DNA from: Caedibacter sp. 38-128
GTDB taxonomy: Bacteria; Pseudomonadota; Alphaproteobacteria; Caedimonadales; Caedimonadaceae
DNA: 64,000 nucleotides
Direction of reading: 5' to 3'
Assembly: GCA_001898705.1 (NCBI GenBank)
Contig: MKUU01000006.1
Coordinates: 62,001 to 126,000 of the forward strand
Of this stretch, positions 8,792-17,107 are shown in pieces (positions within the stretch are counted from its first letter, which is position 1; each line of letters starts with the position of its first letter). The notes under the pieces are model-generated. The model had not been told where the DNA came from, made no database searches, and saw only the letters and a program-made list of their open reading frames with translations. The position numbers were made by a program, and so were the translations under genes.

Positions 8792-8818
8792 CTGGATCCC
8801 CGCCTGCGCGGGGATGAC
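8792..8818. repeat. Right 27-base inverted repeat of the GIY-YIG element
   Basis: Begins CTGGATCCCCGCC, ends CGGGGATGAC, and abuts the GIY-YIG stop codon with no spacer. Inverted relative to 8516-8542. Internally it forms an ATCCCCGC/GCGGGGAT hairpin with a short loop. Confidence 0.8.
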
Positions 8819-8853
8819 AAAGAGATATCCGATCATTTTTATTATTAATCAGC

Positions 8854-9381
8854 TTATTTTAAAGGAATTGTTCTTAAAAAAACATATAAGGCGCCATCAC
8901 CGCCATGTTCATGAGCGGCTTTTGACCAAGATCCGACGAGAGAATTTAAAGGCGATTCTTGAAGCCAAGAAGGAACCGCATCCTTAAGATTCAACCGAGG
9001 TTTATCGTCCTCGCCTAAAGAGCGTGAACCTCTCCCTTTCCCTGTAATAATGAGAACTGTTCTCAAACCTTGATGAGATGCTTTCCATAAAAAACTAGAA
9101 AGCTCTAAATATGCTTCCTTTAACGTGAGCCCATGAAGATCTAACGTCTTCTCAAGTTTTGCATTACGCGTCTTTTTCCGAGAGATCCCCTGAATTTTGT
9201 TATTCTCTAAAAATGTTTCACGTGAAACATTTTCAAAAGGAACCTTGTCTAAAAAGGCTTTGAGCGGATTTCGACCACGCAAGTGAACTTTCTTAGGTTT
9301 TTTTTCAACTTTCGCCGGGAAAGAGAGAGCTTTGACGTCGCGTAAATAAGTTTTCCAGGGATCTTCAGACTCATCCGTCAT
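8854..9381 (-). CDS. Smr/MutS2-type domain protein
   Basis: 175 residues. The C-terminal Smr domain (about 80-172) has LDLHGLTLKEAYLEL, VLIITGKGRGSR and AAHEHGGDGALYVFL. In this family LDxH and GxGxxS contribute to an endonuclease or RNA-processing site, and HGGxGAxYVxL closes the fold. The N-terminus is basic and low in conservation. It overlaps the mltA stop by 4 bases (ATGA), the usual alphaproteobacterial order Tim44-like, mltA, smr. Residues NVSRET are encoded by a parS palindrome embedded in the gene. Confidence 0.88.
   Translation of the reverse strand: MTDESEDPWKTYLRDVKALSFPAKVEKKPKKVHLRGRNPLKAFLDKVPFENVSRETFLENNKIQGISRKKTRNAKLEKTLDLHGLTLKEAYLELSSFLWKASHQGLRTVLIITGKGRGSRSLGEDDKPRLNLKDAVPSWLQESPLNSLVGSWSKAAHEHGGDGALYVFLRTIPLK
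9214..9229. promoter_or_regulatory. parS: parS centromere site 3, inside the Smr gene
   Basis: Perfect TGTTTCACGTGAAACA within coding sequence, read on the minus strand as NVSRETF. The bases continuing on that strand (ATTTTTAG) are the same as at the rsmG site, giving about 25 identical bases. Confidence 0.9.
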
Positions 9382-10487
9382 CCCGCAAAACCTTTGAATT
9401 CAATTGTTTTGGGCACGAGAAAATAAAGTTCTCCAGCAGATTTCATACAGCCTGCTAATTCGCCAGCTTGATCGCCTGTCCCCCAATAAAAGTCGCCTCG
9501 GACGGGACCTTTAATTGCGCCCCCCACATCTTGCGCAACCACAAATCGCTGCAAAGGTTGTTCAGTCCCACAGGGTGGTTCTGCAGACAACCATAAAGGC
9601 ATTCCCATTGCGATCACGCGCGGATCAACCGCTAAACTTCTTTTGGGTGTCAACACGGCACCTTGTCGCCCAATTGGTCCTTCTTGAGCGCCTAAATTCT
9701 TAAAAAACACAAAGGACTCATTCCGATGCAAAATTTCATCCATTTTGTCTGGATTGGCGCGAAACCATTGTTTAATCCCTTGCATCGTTGCTTGTTCGGG
9801 CGTTAAATAACCGCACTCTAAGATATATTTTCCGACGGAAGTGTAAGGATATCCATTGGTTCCATCATAGCCAAGCCGGATCCAACCATCTTCAAACTCA
9901 AGCTTTCCTGAGCCCTGAATGTGCATAAAAAAAAGATCTGCCTTATTAGCAACCCAAGCAATTTCTAAATTGTGTCCTTCAAGTACGCCAGCGGATAACG
10001 CCCGTCTTGAATGATAAGGCTTTAATGTTGCTTCATGCAGGCTTCCGGCAATACGATACCCCGCTAAGGCTGAATGGAAGTGACCCAGATCTTCAATCAC
10101 AACAAGTTCTGGAGGGCGCCGATAAATGGGATAGGGAAACTCCGGTGAGGCCACCATTGATGTTTTCAAACAAGGTTCGAAATACCCTGTAAACAATCCC
10201 TTGGGTTCCTCGTCATAACGAAGGTGATAGGCTTTAAAATGCGTCACCAGAAAGTTACGAAACTGAACTTCTTCTATGGGAAGCTTCAAAACATCTTCCC
10301 ATTCTGCCCGCGTCCCCACAACACCAAAAGAGGTGTCAACAGGAAGAGATTTTAAAATGGTTGCAGAACGGTTCCAAGCTAAGCAAGCGTCTTCAAACGT
10401 ATCTTCGGCAAAGCCAGGAAGCTTTTCAACATCCACTTTTTGAAACGAAAAATTTTTAAAATTGATAGGAACGATTGCGGCTGTCAT
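9378..10487 (-). CDS. mltA: Membrane-bound lytic murein transglycosylase A
   Basis: 369 residues from the ATG at 10487, whose first base is the last base of the preceding TAA stop; a TTG at 10514 is an in-frame alternative inside the upstream gene. MltA cleaves peptidoglycan glycan strands, forming 1,6-anhydro-muropeptides. Diagnostic features are LFTGYFEPCLKTS, the MltA specific segment HSRRALSAG, WVANKADLFFMHIQGSGKL, and the 3D domain with AVDPRVIAMGMPLWL and VVAQDVGGAIKGPVRGDFYWG, which holds the catalytic Asp. No lipobox or signal peptide is visible at this start, unlike E. coli MltA, as in several alphaproteobacterial homologues. It is part of the Tim44-like, mltA, smr operon. Confidence 0.92.
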   Translation of the reverse strand: MTAAIVPINFKNFSFQKVDVEKLPGFAEDTFEDACLAWNRSATILKSLPVDTSFGVVGTRAEWEDVLKLPIEEVQFRNFLVTHFKAYHLRYDEEPKGLFTGYFEPCLKTSMVASPEFPYPIYRRPPELVVIEDLGHFHSALAGYRIAGSLHEATLKPYHSRRALSAGVLEGHNLEIAWVANKADLFFMHIQGSGKLEFEDGWIRLGYDGTNGYPYTSVGKYILECGYLTPEQATMQGIKQWFRANPDKMDEILHRNESFVFFKNLGAQEGPIGRQGAVLTPKRSLAVDPRVIAMGMPLWLSAEPPCGTEQPLQRFVVAQDVGGAIKGPVRGDFYWGTGDQAGELAGCMKSAGELYFLVPKTIEFKGFAG

Positions 10488-11128
10488 TATTGTTCTGTCT
10501 TTATTAAGATCCAATTGAATTCTTTCGATCGAAGATCACGTGAAAATGTCCATAAATCAATAACTTGTTCACTTTGATTTGGATTACCCTCGATGATATC
10601 CCCTTTGTCATTTCGAATAAGGTGAACTTGTTCCGAGGTAAATCGTACGGTAATGATCGCTTGTGTTTCTTGCAACTGCATATCGGTGATCTCAGCGGAT
10701 TCAATTTTCGCAATGGTTGTCTCAAGACTTTCTCTTTCTTGGTGCCTTTCTTCAATAGCTTCTTGAAAATCCTTATAAACTTCAGAAGATAATAATGGTT
10801 TTAAACTTTTTAAATCCCCTTTTGCATAAGCAAGTACAATCATCTCAAAAGCGCGTGTTGCCCCCCCTAAAAAGCGACTTAACGAAAACTGTCGATCAAG
10901 AGAGAGCATTTGGCCATAAATCTTACGGAGACCTGGTCCAATAAGGTCTTCCTCTGAAGAGGACGCTGTAGGATCTTGTTTCGCCTCGGGTTTTAAAGGA
11001 TCCCCTGAGGTATCGCTTTGCCGTTGCGAGTGTTCAAATCCTGTTCGTTGGCCGAGAACCGAAATTAATTTAAAGATAATAATAGCTGCAATAAATGCAA
11101 ACACTAAAATCTCGAGCAATTGACCCAT
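10487..11128 (-). CDS. Tim44/TimA-like domain protein
   Basis: 213 residues. One N-terminal membrane helix (LLEILVFAFIAAIIIFKLI) is followed by an acidic linker and a Tim44-like domain (about 85-213) with RAFEMIVLAYAKGDLKSLKPLL, ETQAIITVRFTSEQ and VIDLWTFSRDLRSKEFNWIL. In mitochondria Tim44 tethers Hsp70 to the protein import channel; bacterial relatives are inner-membrane proteins encoded beside mltA and secB in Alphaproteobacteria. It is divergent from secB across about 100 bases, which links it by position to protein export. Confidence 0.88.
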   Translation of the reverse strand: MGQLLEILVFAFIAAIIIFKLISVLGQRTGFEHSQRQSDTSGDPLKPEAKQDPTASSSEEDLIGPGLRKIYGQMLSLDRQFSLSRFLGGATRAFEMIVLAYAKGDLKSLKPLLSSEVYKDFQEAIEERHQERESLETTIAKIESAEITDMQLQETQAIITVRFTSEQVHLIRNDKGDIIEGNPNQSEQVIDLWTFSRDLRSKEFNWILIKTEQ

Positions 11129-11227
11129 TTATTTCTCCTTCAAAAAGTTCTCTTTATCCTTATATTGTCATACTCTAGGAAACCATGATAGAGTCGCCAA
11201 CACTAAAAAAGATTTAAGGAGATCATA

Positions 11228-11746
11228 ATGGCCAAAAATGAAACTCAAAAGCCCCAAAAATCAAATGGTGCAGCCGAAATGGAACCCAGCGCGAATATTC
11301 CCGCCATGCCACTCATCATTAACGCTCAATACGTAAAAGATATTTCTTTTGAAAATCCAACCCCTTTACAAAGCCTTAGTGCCAGTGAAGATCAGGCCCC
11401 CGAAATTGAACTGAATATCGATATCCAGGCTCAAGCTGTTGGCGAAAATACTTATGAAGTTACCCTTCATTTAACAGCAAATGCGCATCAAAATAAGCAA
11501 ACGATGTTTTTGGCGGAACTTCAATATGCGGGTGTGTTTACATTGGCCACTGACCTTCCACAAGAAGCTGTTCACCCCATTCTCATGATTGAATGTCCAA
11601 GGCTGCTTTTCCCTTATGCTCGGAATGTCATTTCAACATTGACGCGAGAAGGCGGGTTCCCAGCGCTTATGCTGAATCCTATCGATTTCCTTGAGCTTTA
11701 TCGGAACCAATATGGCTCTCAAGAGAACGCCACGCTGGATTCTTAA
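11228..11746 (+). CDS. secB: Protein-export chaperone SecB
   Basis: 172 residues. PLIINAQYVKDISFENPTP opens the conserved core, then IQAQAVGENTYEVTLHLTA, AELQYAGVFTL and CPRLLFPYARNVIST, followed by GGFPALMLNPIDFLELY. SecB is a cytoplasmic tetramer that keeps precursor proteins unfolded and hands them to SecA (encoded at 31778). A GGAGATCATA stretch precedes the ATG. Its 3' end overlaps dnaQ on the other strand by 68 bases. Confidence 0.97.
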   Translation: MAKNETQKPQKSNGAAEMEPSANIPAMPLIINAQYVKDISFENPTPLQSLSASEDQAPEIELNIDIQAQAVGENTYEVTLHLTANAHQNKQTMFLAELQYAGVFTLATDLPQEAVHPILMIECPRLLFPYARNVISTLTREGGFPALMLNPIDFLELYRNQYGSQENATLDS

Positions 11747-12389
11747 GTTTATCTAGAAAAGCTTCATGATGTTTAAGATCATCCTCTGGAATCTTAAAAG
11801 GGCGCGCCGGATAGAATTTCTTCTCGATCGGCGTAAGACTTGAATTTATTGATTTCGTCGCCAAATTAAGGGTGGGTTGACGCCCGCCTTTAAGCTCAAG
11901 ATAAACCTCTGCTAAAAGCTCAGCATCCAGAAGGGCGCCATGTTTGATTCGATTTGAATTATCAATCCCAAAACGCTTACATAAGGCATCAAGGCTTGCT
12001 GGCGATCCAGGAAATAAACTTTTGGCTAAAGCAAGCGTATCAATGGCGCGCTCAAAGGGAAGACTTTGTTGGTTAAGGCGTCCAAGCTCTGCATTTAAAA
12101 ATTTCATATCGAATCGGGCATTATGGATGACCAAAGGGCTGTCCCCAATAAAGTCAAGAAATTGCAAATGAATTTCTTCGAACCTTGGATGGTCCTTCAG
12201 GAACTCATACGAAAGACCATGAACGTTAAATGCTTCTTGAGGTACCTCTCGCTCGGGATTGATGTATTTGTGAAAAACAGCCCCTGTCGGCACAAAATTG
12301 ATGAGCTCAATACAGCCAATTTCAACCAATTTATGGCCATCAGCTGGCTCAAATCCGGTTGTTTCGGTATCCAGAACAATTTCACGCAT
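11679..12389 (-). CDS. dnaQ: DNA polymerase III epsilon subunit (3'-5' exonuclease)
   Basis: 236 residues from the ATG at 12389 (MREIVLDTETTGFEP), the usual family start; it overlaps the end of coaE by 8 bases. Proofreading exonuclease motifs are ExoI VLDTETTG, ExoII IHNARFDMKFLNAE and ExoIII-epsilon HGALLDAELLAEVYLEL. The C-terminal tail (HEAFLDKLKNPAW) is typical of the alphaproteobacterial protein, which binds the polymerase alpha subunit. The last part of the gene runs 68 bases into secB on the opposite strand. Confidence 0.95.
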   Translation of the reverse strand: MREIVLDTETTGFEPADGHKLVEIGCIELINFVPTGAVFHKYINPEREVPQEAFNVHGLSYEFLKDHPRFEEIHLQFLDFIGDSPLVIHNARFDMKFLNAELGRLNQQSLPFERAIDTLALAKSLFPGSPASLDALCKRFGIDNSNRIKHGALLDAELLAEVYLELKGGRQPTLNLATKSINSSLTPIEKKFYPARPFKIPEDDLKHHEAFLDKLKNPAWRSLESHIGSDKAQGNR

Positions 12390-12987
12390 GGCTCGAACAA
12401 ATCCTCTCAAGATGCTTTAAAAGTTCTTTAAAGATATGAACCCGCGGACGGGAAGTATCAAGCGTAAAATCAGCGCAATTTATTTTCTCTTGTTGAGGAA
12501 GTTGGCGAGCTAAAATTTTGAGCAATTTCTCTTCTGTCATATCAGGGCGGTTAAGGACGCGTTCTTTTTGAAGGGCTTGAGGTGCATGAACCACGAGCGT
12601 AAAATGGCATAAAGAATCAAACTTCACCTCAAAAAGCAAAGGAACTTCAAGAACGACTAAAGGAACCTTTTCTTTTTTTGCAGCCTCAATCGCCTCCAGC
12701 AATGCTTGTTTAACCAACGGATGAACAATGTCCTCAAGGTGGGCAAGAAAAGAGGGTTCTTTAATAACAAGCTGAGACAGGGCATGACGATCAACTTTTC
12801 CCTTATGAATAAGAGAATCCTGATAAGCCCTCACTTTTTTAATTAACACAGGAGAAGCTTCATAGAGCTGATGAACGATTTTATCGGCATCAATCACCGG
12901 AATCCTTAAGCGTCTAAACATCTTAGCAACAGTTGATTTTCCAGTACCGATCGACCCTGTTAATCCCAAGACCCGAGGTAACTCCAT
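12382..12987 (-). CDS. coaE: Dephospho-CoA kinase
   Basis: 201 residues from the ATG at 12987 (MELPRVLGLTGSIGTGKST). The longer open frame upstream would consume the origin-like region and is not conserved. CoaE phosphorylates dephospho-CoA, the last step of CoA synthesis. It has P-loop GLTGSIGTGKST, the VIDADKIVHQLY segment, PLVVLEVPLLFE and the RVLNRP lid. The downstream gene is dnaQ, an arrangement found next to hemE and the origin in many Alphaproteobacteria. Confidence 0.94.
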   Translation of the reverse strand: MELPRVLGLTGSIGTGKSTVAKMFRRLRIPVIDADKIVHQLYEASPVLIKKVRAYQDSLIHKGKVDRHALSQLVIKEPSFLAHLEDIVHPLVKQALLEAIEAAKKEKVPLVVLEVPLLFEVKFDSLCHFTLVVHAPQALQKERVLNRPDMTEEKLLKILARQLPQQEKINCADFTLDTSRPRVHIFKELLKHLERICSSHA

Positions 12988-13282
12988 TCCTATCCCTTGC
13001 GTGAAAACCTGTGGATAAAATGATAATAACCATAAGGTAAAAAGAAAACAATGTTCCCTTAAAGAAAAATGATTCACAAGCCAAAGATTCTGTTCTCTTG
13101 TTATCCACAAGAGGATAAGCTGGGGATAAGAGAGGGAGAAGGTAAGGATAAAAATAAAAAAATATAATCATTTGCTTCTTCAAGCACATCCCTATACAAA
13201 ATCATAGAGGCCTGGGGACAACAGTTATCCCCAAGCCAACAATAACAACTATCTTTTATTAATAAATTATTAATATTTTAAA
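12988..13282. other. oriC: Probable chromosome replication origin (oriC)
   Basis: A 295-base intergenic region between coaE and hemE. It holds two perfect DnaA boxes, TGTGGATAA at 13010-13018 (minus orientation) and TTATCCACA at 13101-13109 (plus), and near-boxes TGGGGATAA at 13121-13129 and TTATCCCCA at 13225-13233. A stretch of almost pure A/T at 13241-13281 adjoins the hemE start and could be the unwinding element. Position beside hemE agrees with the Caulobacter and Rickettsia origins, and five parS sites lie on both sides. Established: DnaA box consensus and hemE association. Inferred: function here. Confidence 0.75.
13259..13273. promoter_or_regulatory. CtrA-like binding site at the oriC/hemE edge
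   Basis: TTAA, 7 bases, TTAA, matching the CtrA full-site consensus, 10 bases upstream of hemE. In Caulobacter CtrA sites occur in the origin. The local A/T richness makes a chance match quite possible. Confidence 0.3.
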
Positions 13283-14296
13283 ATGACACTCTTAAATTTA
13301 TTCTATGAAACCAAAAAGGGGCCGTCTGTTTGCTGGATTATGCGACAGGCTGGACGCTATCTTCCTGAATATCGGGCGTTACGTGCTAAATACCCGTCCT
13401 TCCTTGAACTTTGCTTAACGCCTTCGGCGGCGGCTGAGATCACTCTACAACCTTTAAAGCGTTTTGATCTAGATGCAGCCATCATTTTTTCAGACATCCT
13501 TATTGTTCCCTATGCTTTAGGCCTCAAATTAGCATTTATAGAAGGGAAAGGACCTCATCTTGAGCGCATTGAGGGGCCGGACCATCTTCATCGTTTAAGC
13601 GTTGATTTAGACCGTTTTATGCCCACCTGTGAGGCTATGAGCCACGTAAGATCAGCGTTACCCTCCCAGGCTAATTTGATCGGCTTTGCGGGGGCTCCTT
13701 GGACGGTTGCTTGCTATATGCTAGAGGGGAAATCGTCTAAAAACTTTGATCACGCGAAGGCCTTTGCCTTTCGTCACCCGCAAGCGTTTCAAGACTTGCT
13801 TAAAATCATTACAGAGGCTACGATCGCTTATCTTAAGCGGCAGGTGGAGGCCGGTGCTCAAGTTTTGCAGCTCTTTGAATCTTGGGGAGAAGCTGTGCCA
13901 GATTGTTTGGTGGAGCAAGCTGTTTACCAACCAACGCACGCGATTGTACAGGCCATGAAAATTTCATATCCTCAAGTTCCTATTATCGGGTTTCCGCGTG
14001 GGTTTGGTGAAAAAACACAAGAATATCAACAAAAAACAACCGTTGACGGGATTAGCCTTGATTCCAGAATTTCCTTGGAATGGGTCAAGAAAAACTTTAA
14101 AGGAAACGTGGTTTTGCAAGGGGGAATTGATCCTCAAGCGCTCGTTGTGGGAGGGGACATATTGCGACAAGAAGTCGAAAGATATCGGACCTTAGAAGCC
14201 CACGGGCCTTATATTTTTAATTTAGGTCATGGTATTGTGCCTGAAACACCAATAGATCATGTTGCTGATTTTATTCGATATGTTAAAGGGGCGTAA
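13283..14296 (+). CDS. hemE: Uroporphyrinogen decarboxylase
   Basis: 337 residues. It decarboxylates uroporphyrinogen III to coproporphyrinogen III in the cytoplasm. Signatures are WIMRQAGRYLPEYRALR, the catalytic-Asp region IFSDILIVPYALG, GFAGAPWTVACYMLEG, FESWGEAV, PIIGFPRG and FNLGHGIVPETP. The start lies at the A/T-rich end of the oriC candidate and no clear Shine-Dalgarno sequence is seen. hemH starts 3 bases after the stop, so hemE-hemH-hemJ form an operon. Confidence 0.97.
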   Translation: MTLLNLFYETKKGPSVCWIMRQAGRYLPEYRALRAKYPSFLELCLTPSAAAEITLQPLKRFDLDAAIIFSDILIVPYALGLKLAFIEGKGPHLERIEGPDHLHRLSVDLDRFMPTCEAMSHVRSALPSQANLIGFAGAPWTVACYMLEGKSSKNFDHAKAFAFRHPQAFQDLLKIITEATIAYLKRQVEAGAQVLQLFESWGEAVPDCLVEQAVYQPTHAIVQAMKISYPQVPIIGFPRGFGEKTQEYQQKTTVDGISLDSRISLEWVKKNFKGNVVLQGGIDPQALVVGGDILRQEVERYRTLEAHGPYIFNLGHGIVPETPIDHVADFIRYVKGA

Positions 14297-14298
14297 GA

Positions 14299-15309
14299 AT
14301 GAATCGGAAGGCCGTTATCCTTTTTAATTTAGGTGGACCTGATGGTCCTGAAGCCATTGAGCCCTTTTTATTTAATCTTTTTAATGATCGAGCCATTTTA
14401 CCGATTTTCCAACCTTTCAGAAGGGTGTTAGCCTTTTTAATAGCGAGGCGACGCAAGAAAGAAGCGCAAGCGATCTATGGGAAATTAGGAGGAGGCTCAC
14501 CCCTTTTGGCCAACACGCAACAACAAGCCAGCGCCTTGGAAGCCTGTTTGGGGAAGGAATGGCGTGTCTTTATTGCTATGCGCTATTGGCATCCCTTGAT
14601 AGACGCAACCGTGAAGGCTGTTAAGGCCTATGACCCCACAGAAATCATTCTATTACCTCTTTATCCCCAATTTTCGACGACAACAACGGCGTCATCGTTG
14701 AAGGCATGGACTGCAGCCGTAAAGAAAGCAGCTCTTGAAATTCCAACAAAAACTATTTGTTGTTATCCGCATCAAGAAGGATTTATTGCGGCAAATTGTG
14801 ATCTTATCCAGCAGGCGCTTAAGGGCGAAAAACGTCGCTATCGTTTGCTTTTTTCAGCCCATGGGCTGCCGGAAAAACTCGTGCGGCAGGGGGATCCCTA
14901 TCAACAGCATATTGAGCTTTCAGCGCAAGCAATTGCTGATCAACTTGGAAATCCGGATTTTGTTGTGTGTTATCAGTCTAAGGTTGGCCCTTTAAAATGG
15001 CTGACGCCCTCCACTGACGCTGAAATTAGACGGGCTGGCCGGGAGGAGGTTGGGGTCGTTGTCGTGCCGATATCGTTTGTTTCTGAGCATTCGGAAACCC
15101 TTGTTGAGCTTGACATGCAGTATCAAGCCTTGGCGAATACTGAAAAGGTTCCTTTTTATTGTCGGATTCCAACCGTCAGTACGCACACCCTCTTTATTAA
15201 CGGTTTAGGGCAAATGATAAAATCTCATCAAGAAAAGCTTGCGTCAGGGTGCTTTGAGTTTAAATGTGATCCTCAATTTATTAACTGTATCTGTCGGAGA
15301 CCATCATGA
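14299..15309 (+). CDS. hemH: Ferrochelatase
   Basis: 336 residues. It inserts Fe2+ into protoporphyrin IX, the final haem step, at the inner membrane. NLGGPDGPEAIEPFL opens the fold. The metal-ligand His is in LLFSAHGLPEKLV and the catalytic Glu in SEHSETLVELDMQY. FVVCYQSKVGPLKWL is the conserved family signature. It overlaps hemJ by 4 bases. The C-terminus ends FINCICRRPS with two nearby Cys; whether this is an iron-sulfur ligand set as in some ferrochelatases cannot be judged. Confidence 0.96.
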   Translation: MNRKAVILFNLGGPDGPEAIEPFLFNLFNDRAILPIFQPFRRVLAFLIARRRKKEAQAIYGKLGGGSPLLANTQQQASALEACLGKEWRVFIAMRYWHPLIDATVKAVKAYDPTEIILLPLYPQFSTTTTASSLKAWTAAVKKAALEIPTKTICCYPHQEGFIAANCDLIQQALKGEKRRYRLLFSAHGLPEKLVRQGDPYQQHIELSAQAIADQLGNPDFVVCYQSKVGPLKWLTPSTDAEIRRAGREEVGVVVVPISFVSEHSETLVELDMQYQALANTEKVPFYCRIPTVSTHTLFINGLGQMIKSHQEKLASGCFEFKCDPQFINCICRRPS

Positions 15310-15755
15310 GCAATTATTTAGCTGAGCATTATCTTTTTATTAAAAGCATCCATATCATTTTTGTCATCAGCTGGATGGCTGCCCTTTTTTATCAGCCCCG
15401 CCTTTATGTTTACCATGCGACAGCAACACCAGGGTCCGAATTGTATACAACCCTTTGTATCATGGAAAAAAGGCTTGCGCGCATTATCATGACACCCGCG
15501 ATGTTGTTAACTTTTGTCAGTGGCAGTTTGCTGTTAATGGTTCCTGGGATTTTGGTAAGCCCGATGGGATGGATTCATGCAAAGTTGTTTCTGGTGCTGC
15601 TTTTAGCGGGATATCACGGCATGTTAATACGATGGATGAAACTTTTTCAGACTGGAAAAAATCAGAATTCTCAACGGTTTTACCGTCTTATTAATGAAAT
15701 TGCGCCCCTTTTAATGATTTTTGTTGTCTTTCTTGTTGTCATCAAGCCTTTTTGA
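15306..15755 (+). CDS. hemJ: Protoporphyrinogen IX oxidase HemJ (CopD-like)
   Basis: 149 residues with four hydrophobic helices, a membrane enzyme oxidising protoporphyrinogen IX. Conserved His and Lys positions typical of HemJ are visible in FIKSIHIIFVISWMAALFY, RLYVYH, GWIHAKLFLVLLLAGYHG and RLINEIAPLLMIFVV. The ATGA overlap with hemH indicates coupling. HemJ replaces HemY/HemG in most Alphaproteobacteria. It supplies the step between HemE products and HemH; the coproporphyrinogen oxidase step is not encoded in this window. Confidence 0.94.
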   Translation: MSNYLAEHYLFIKSIHIIFVISWMAALFYQPRLYVYHATATPGSELYTTLCIMEKRLARIIMTPAMLLTFVSGSLLLMVPGILVSPMGWIHAKLFLVLLLAGYHGMLIRWMKLFQTGKNQNSQRFYRLINEIAPLLMIFVVFLVVIKPF

Positions 15756-15846
15756 GAGTATAGGTAGTGGTGGATCGAGATTCTCAGGTCCAAAATCCCT
15801 TACAAAATGGTACGTATTAATTCATTCAATGAGAGTATAATAATTT

Positions 15847-17103
15847 ATGAACATTCAAGAGCTTAAGCTTAAATTGCCGGCTGATCTGCTGGCAATCGCA
15901 GAAGAACACGAAATCGAAAACGCAAGTTCTCTAAAAAAACAAGACCTTATTTTTGCCATCCTTAAACAACTCGCCAGTAAAGATATCCCTATTTATGGTG
16001 GGGGGGTCCTTGAAATACTTCAAGATGGTTATGGTTTCTTACGCTCTCCTCAAATGAATTTTCTTCCAGGTCCCGATGATCTTTATGTCTCACCCAGCCA
16101 AATTCGACGTTTTGGCCTCAGAACAGGGGATGTTCTTGATGGTCAAATTCGAGCGCCAAAAGAAGGTGAGCGTTACTTTGCCCTCTTAAAATTAAATACG
16201 ATTAATTTTGAAGATCCTGAACAAGCAAAGCACCGGATTAACTTTGATAACTTGACACCACTTTACCCCAATCAACGTCTTAAAATGGAAATCGATAATC
16301 CTGAAAATGGCGACTTAACAACGCGCGTGGTTGATTTAATCTCACCCCTTGGAAAAGGACAGCGTGCTTTAATTACGGCACCGCCTCGAACCGGTAAAAC
16401 TGTGATGTTGCAACAAATCGCCAATGCTATTTCAATTAACCATCCTGAAGTATATCTGATCGTCTTGCTGATTGATGAACGTCCCGAAGAAGTCACAGAT
16501 ATGGCGCGTTCTGTGAAAGGTGAAGTTTTAAGCTCAACTTTTGATGAGCCTGCAACCCGACACGTTCAAGTCGCAGAAATGGTTATTGAAAAGGCCAAGA
16601 GACTTGTTGAAGGAAAGCGTGACGTCGTGATTCTCTTAGACTCAATCACCCGTTTGGCACGTGCTTATAACACAATTGTTCCTTCTTCTGGTAAGGTGTT
16701 AACAGGCGGTGTGGATGCCAACGCCCTTCAACGTCCAAAGCGTTTCTTTGGTGCGGCCCGTAACATTGAAGAAGGTGGTTCTCTCACCATTATTGCGACA
16801 GCCTTAGTCGAAACAGGATCAAGAATGGATGAGGTTATTTTCGAAGAATTTAAAGGCACAGGTAACGCTGAAATTATTCTTGATCGTAAACTTTCTGATA
16901 AAAGAATCTTTCCTGCTATTGATATTACGCGTTCTGGAACACGAAAGGAAGAGTTGCTTGTTAATAAGGGCGATCTTTCTAAGATGTGGGTTCTTCGTCG
17001 AATTTTGGCACCTATGGGGGCAAATGATGCGATGGAATTCTTGCATGACAAACTAAAAGCCACGAAAAGCAATCAAGATTTTTTCACGTCCATGAATTCT
17101 TAA
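15847..17103 (+). CDS. rho: Transcription termination factor Rho
   Basis: 418 residues, the standard length. The N-terminal RNA-binding domain contains [20 protein letters not shown] and [14 protein letters not shown]. The ATPase core has Walker [11 protein letters not shown], Walker B region [16 protein letters not shown], the Q-loop [20 protein letters not shown] and the R-loop. Rho is a hexameric RNA-dependent helicase that stops transcription. rsmG follows after 4 bases. In many Alphaproteobacteria mnmE and mnmG sit between rho and rsmG; they are absent here. Confidence 0.98.
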   Translation: MNIQELKLKLPADLLAIAEEHEIENASSLKKQDLIFAILKQLASKDIPIYGGGVLEILQDGYGFLRSPQMNFLPGPDDLYVSPSQIRRFGLRTGDVLDGQIRAPKEGERYFALLKLNTINFEDPEQAKHRINFDNLTPLYPNQRLKMEIDNPENGDLTTRVVDLISPLGKGQRALITAPPRTGKTVMLQQIANAISINHPEVYLIVLLIDERPEEVTDMARSVKGEVLSSTFDEPATRHVQVAEMVIEKAKRLVEGKRDVVILLDSITRLARAYNTIVPSSGKVLTGGVDANALQRPKRFFGAARNIEEGGSLTIIATALVETGSRMDEVIFEEFKGTGNAEIILDRKLSDKRIFPAIDITRSGTRKEELLVNKGDLSKMWVLRRILAPMGANDAMEFLHDKLKATKSNQDFFTSMNS

Positions 17104-17107
17104 GTGT

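Noticed and set aside
12988-13110. N-terminal extension of coaE
   Set aside because: CoaE family proteins start at the P-loop strand; the extension would read through DnaA boxes and has no conserved residues.
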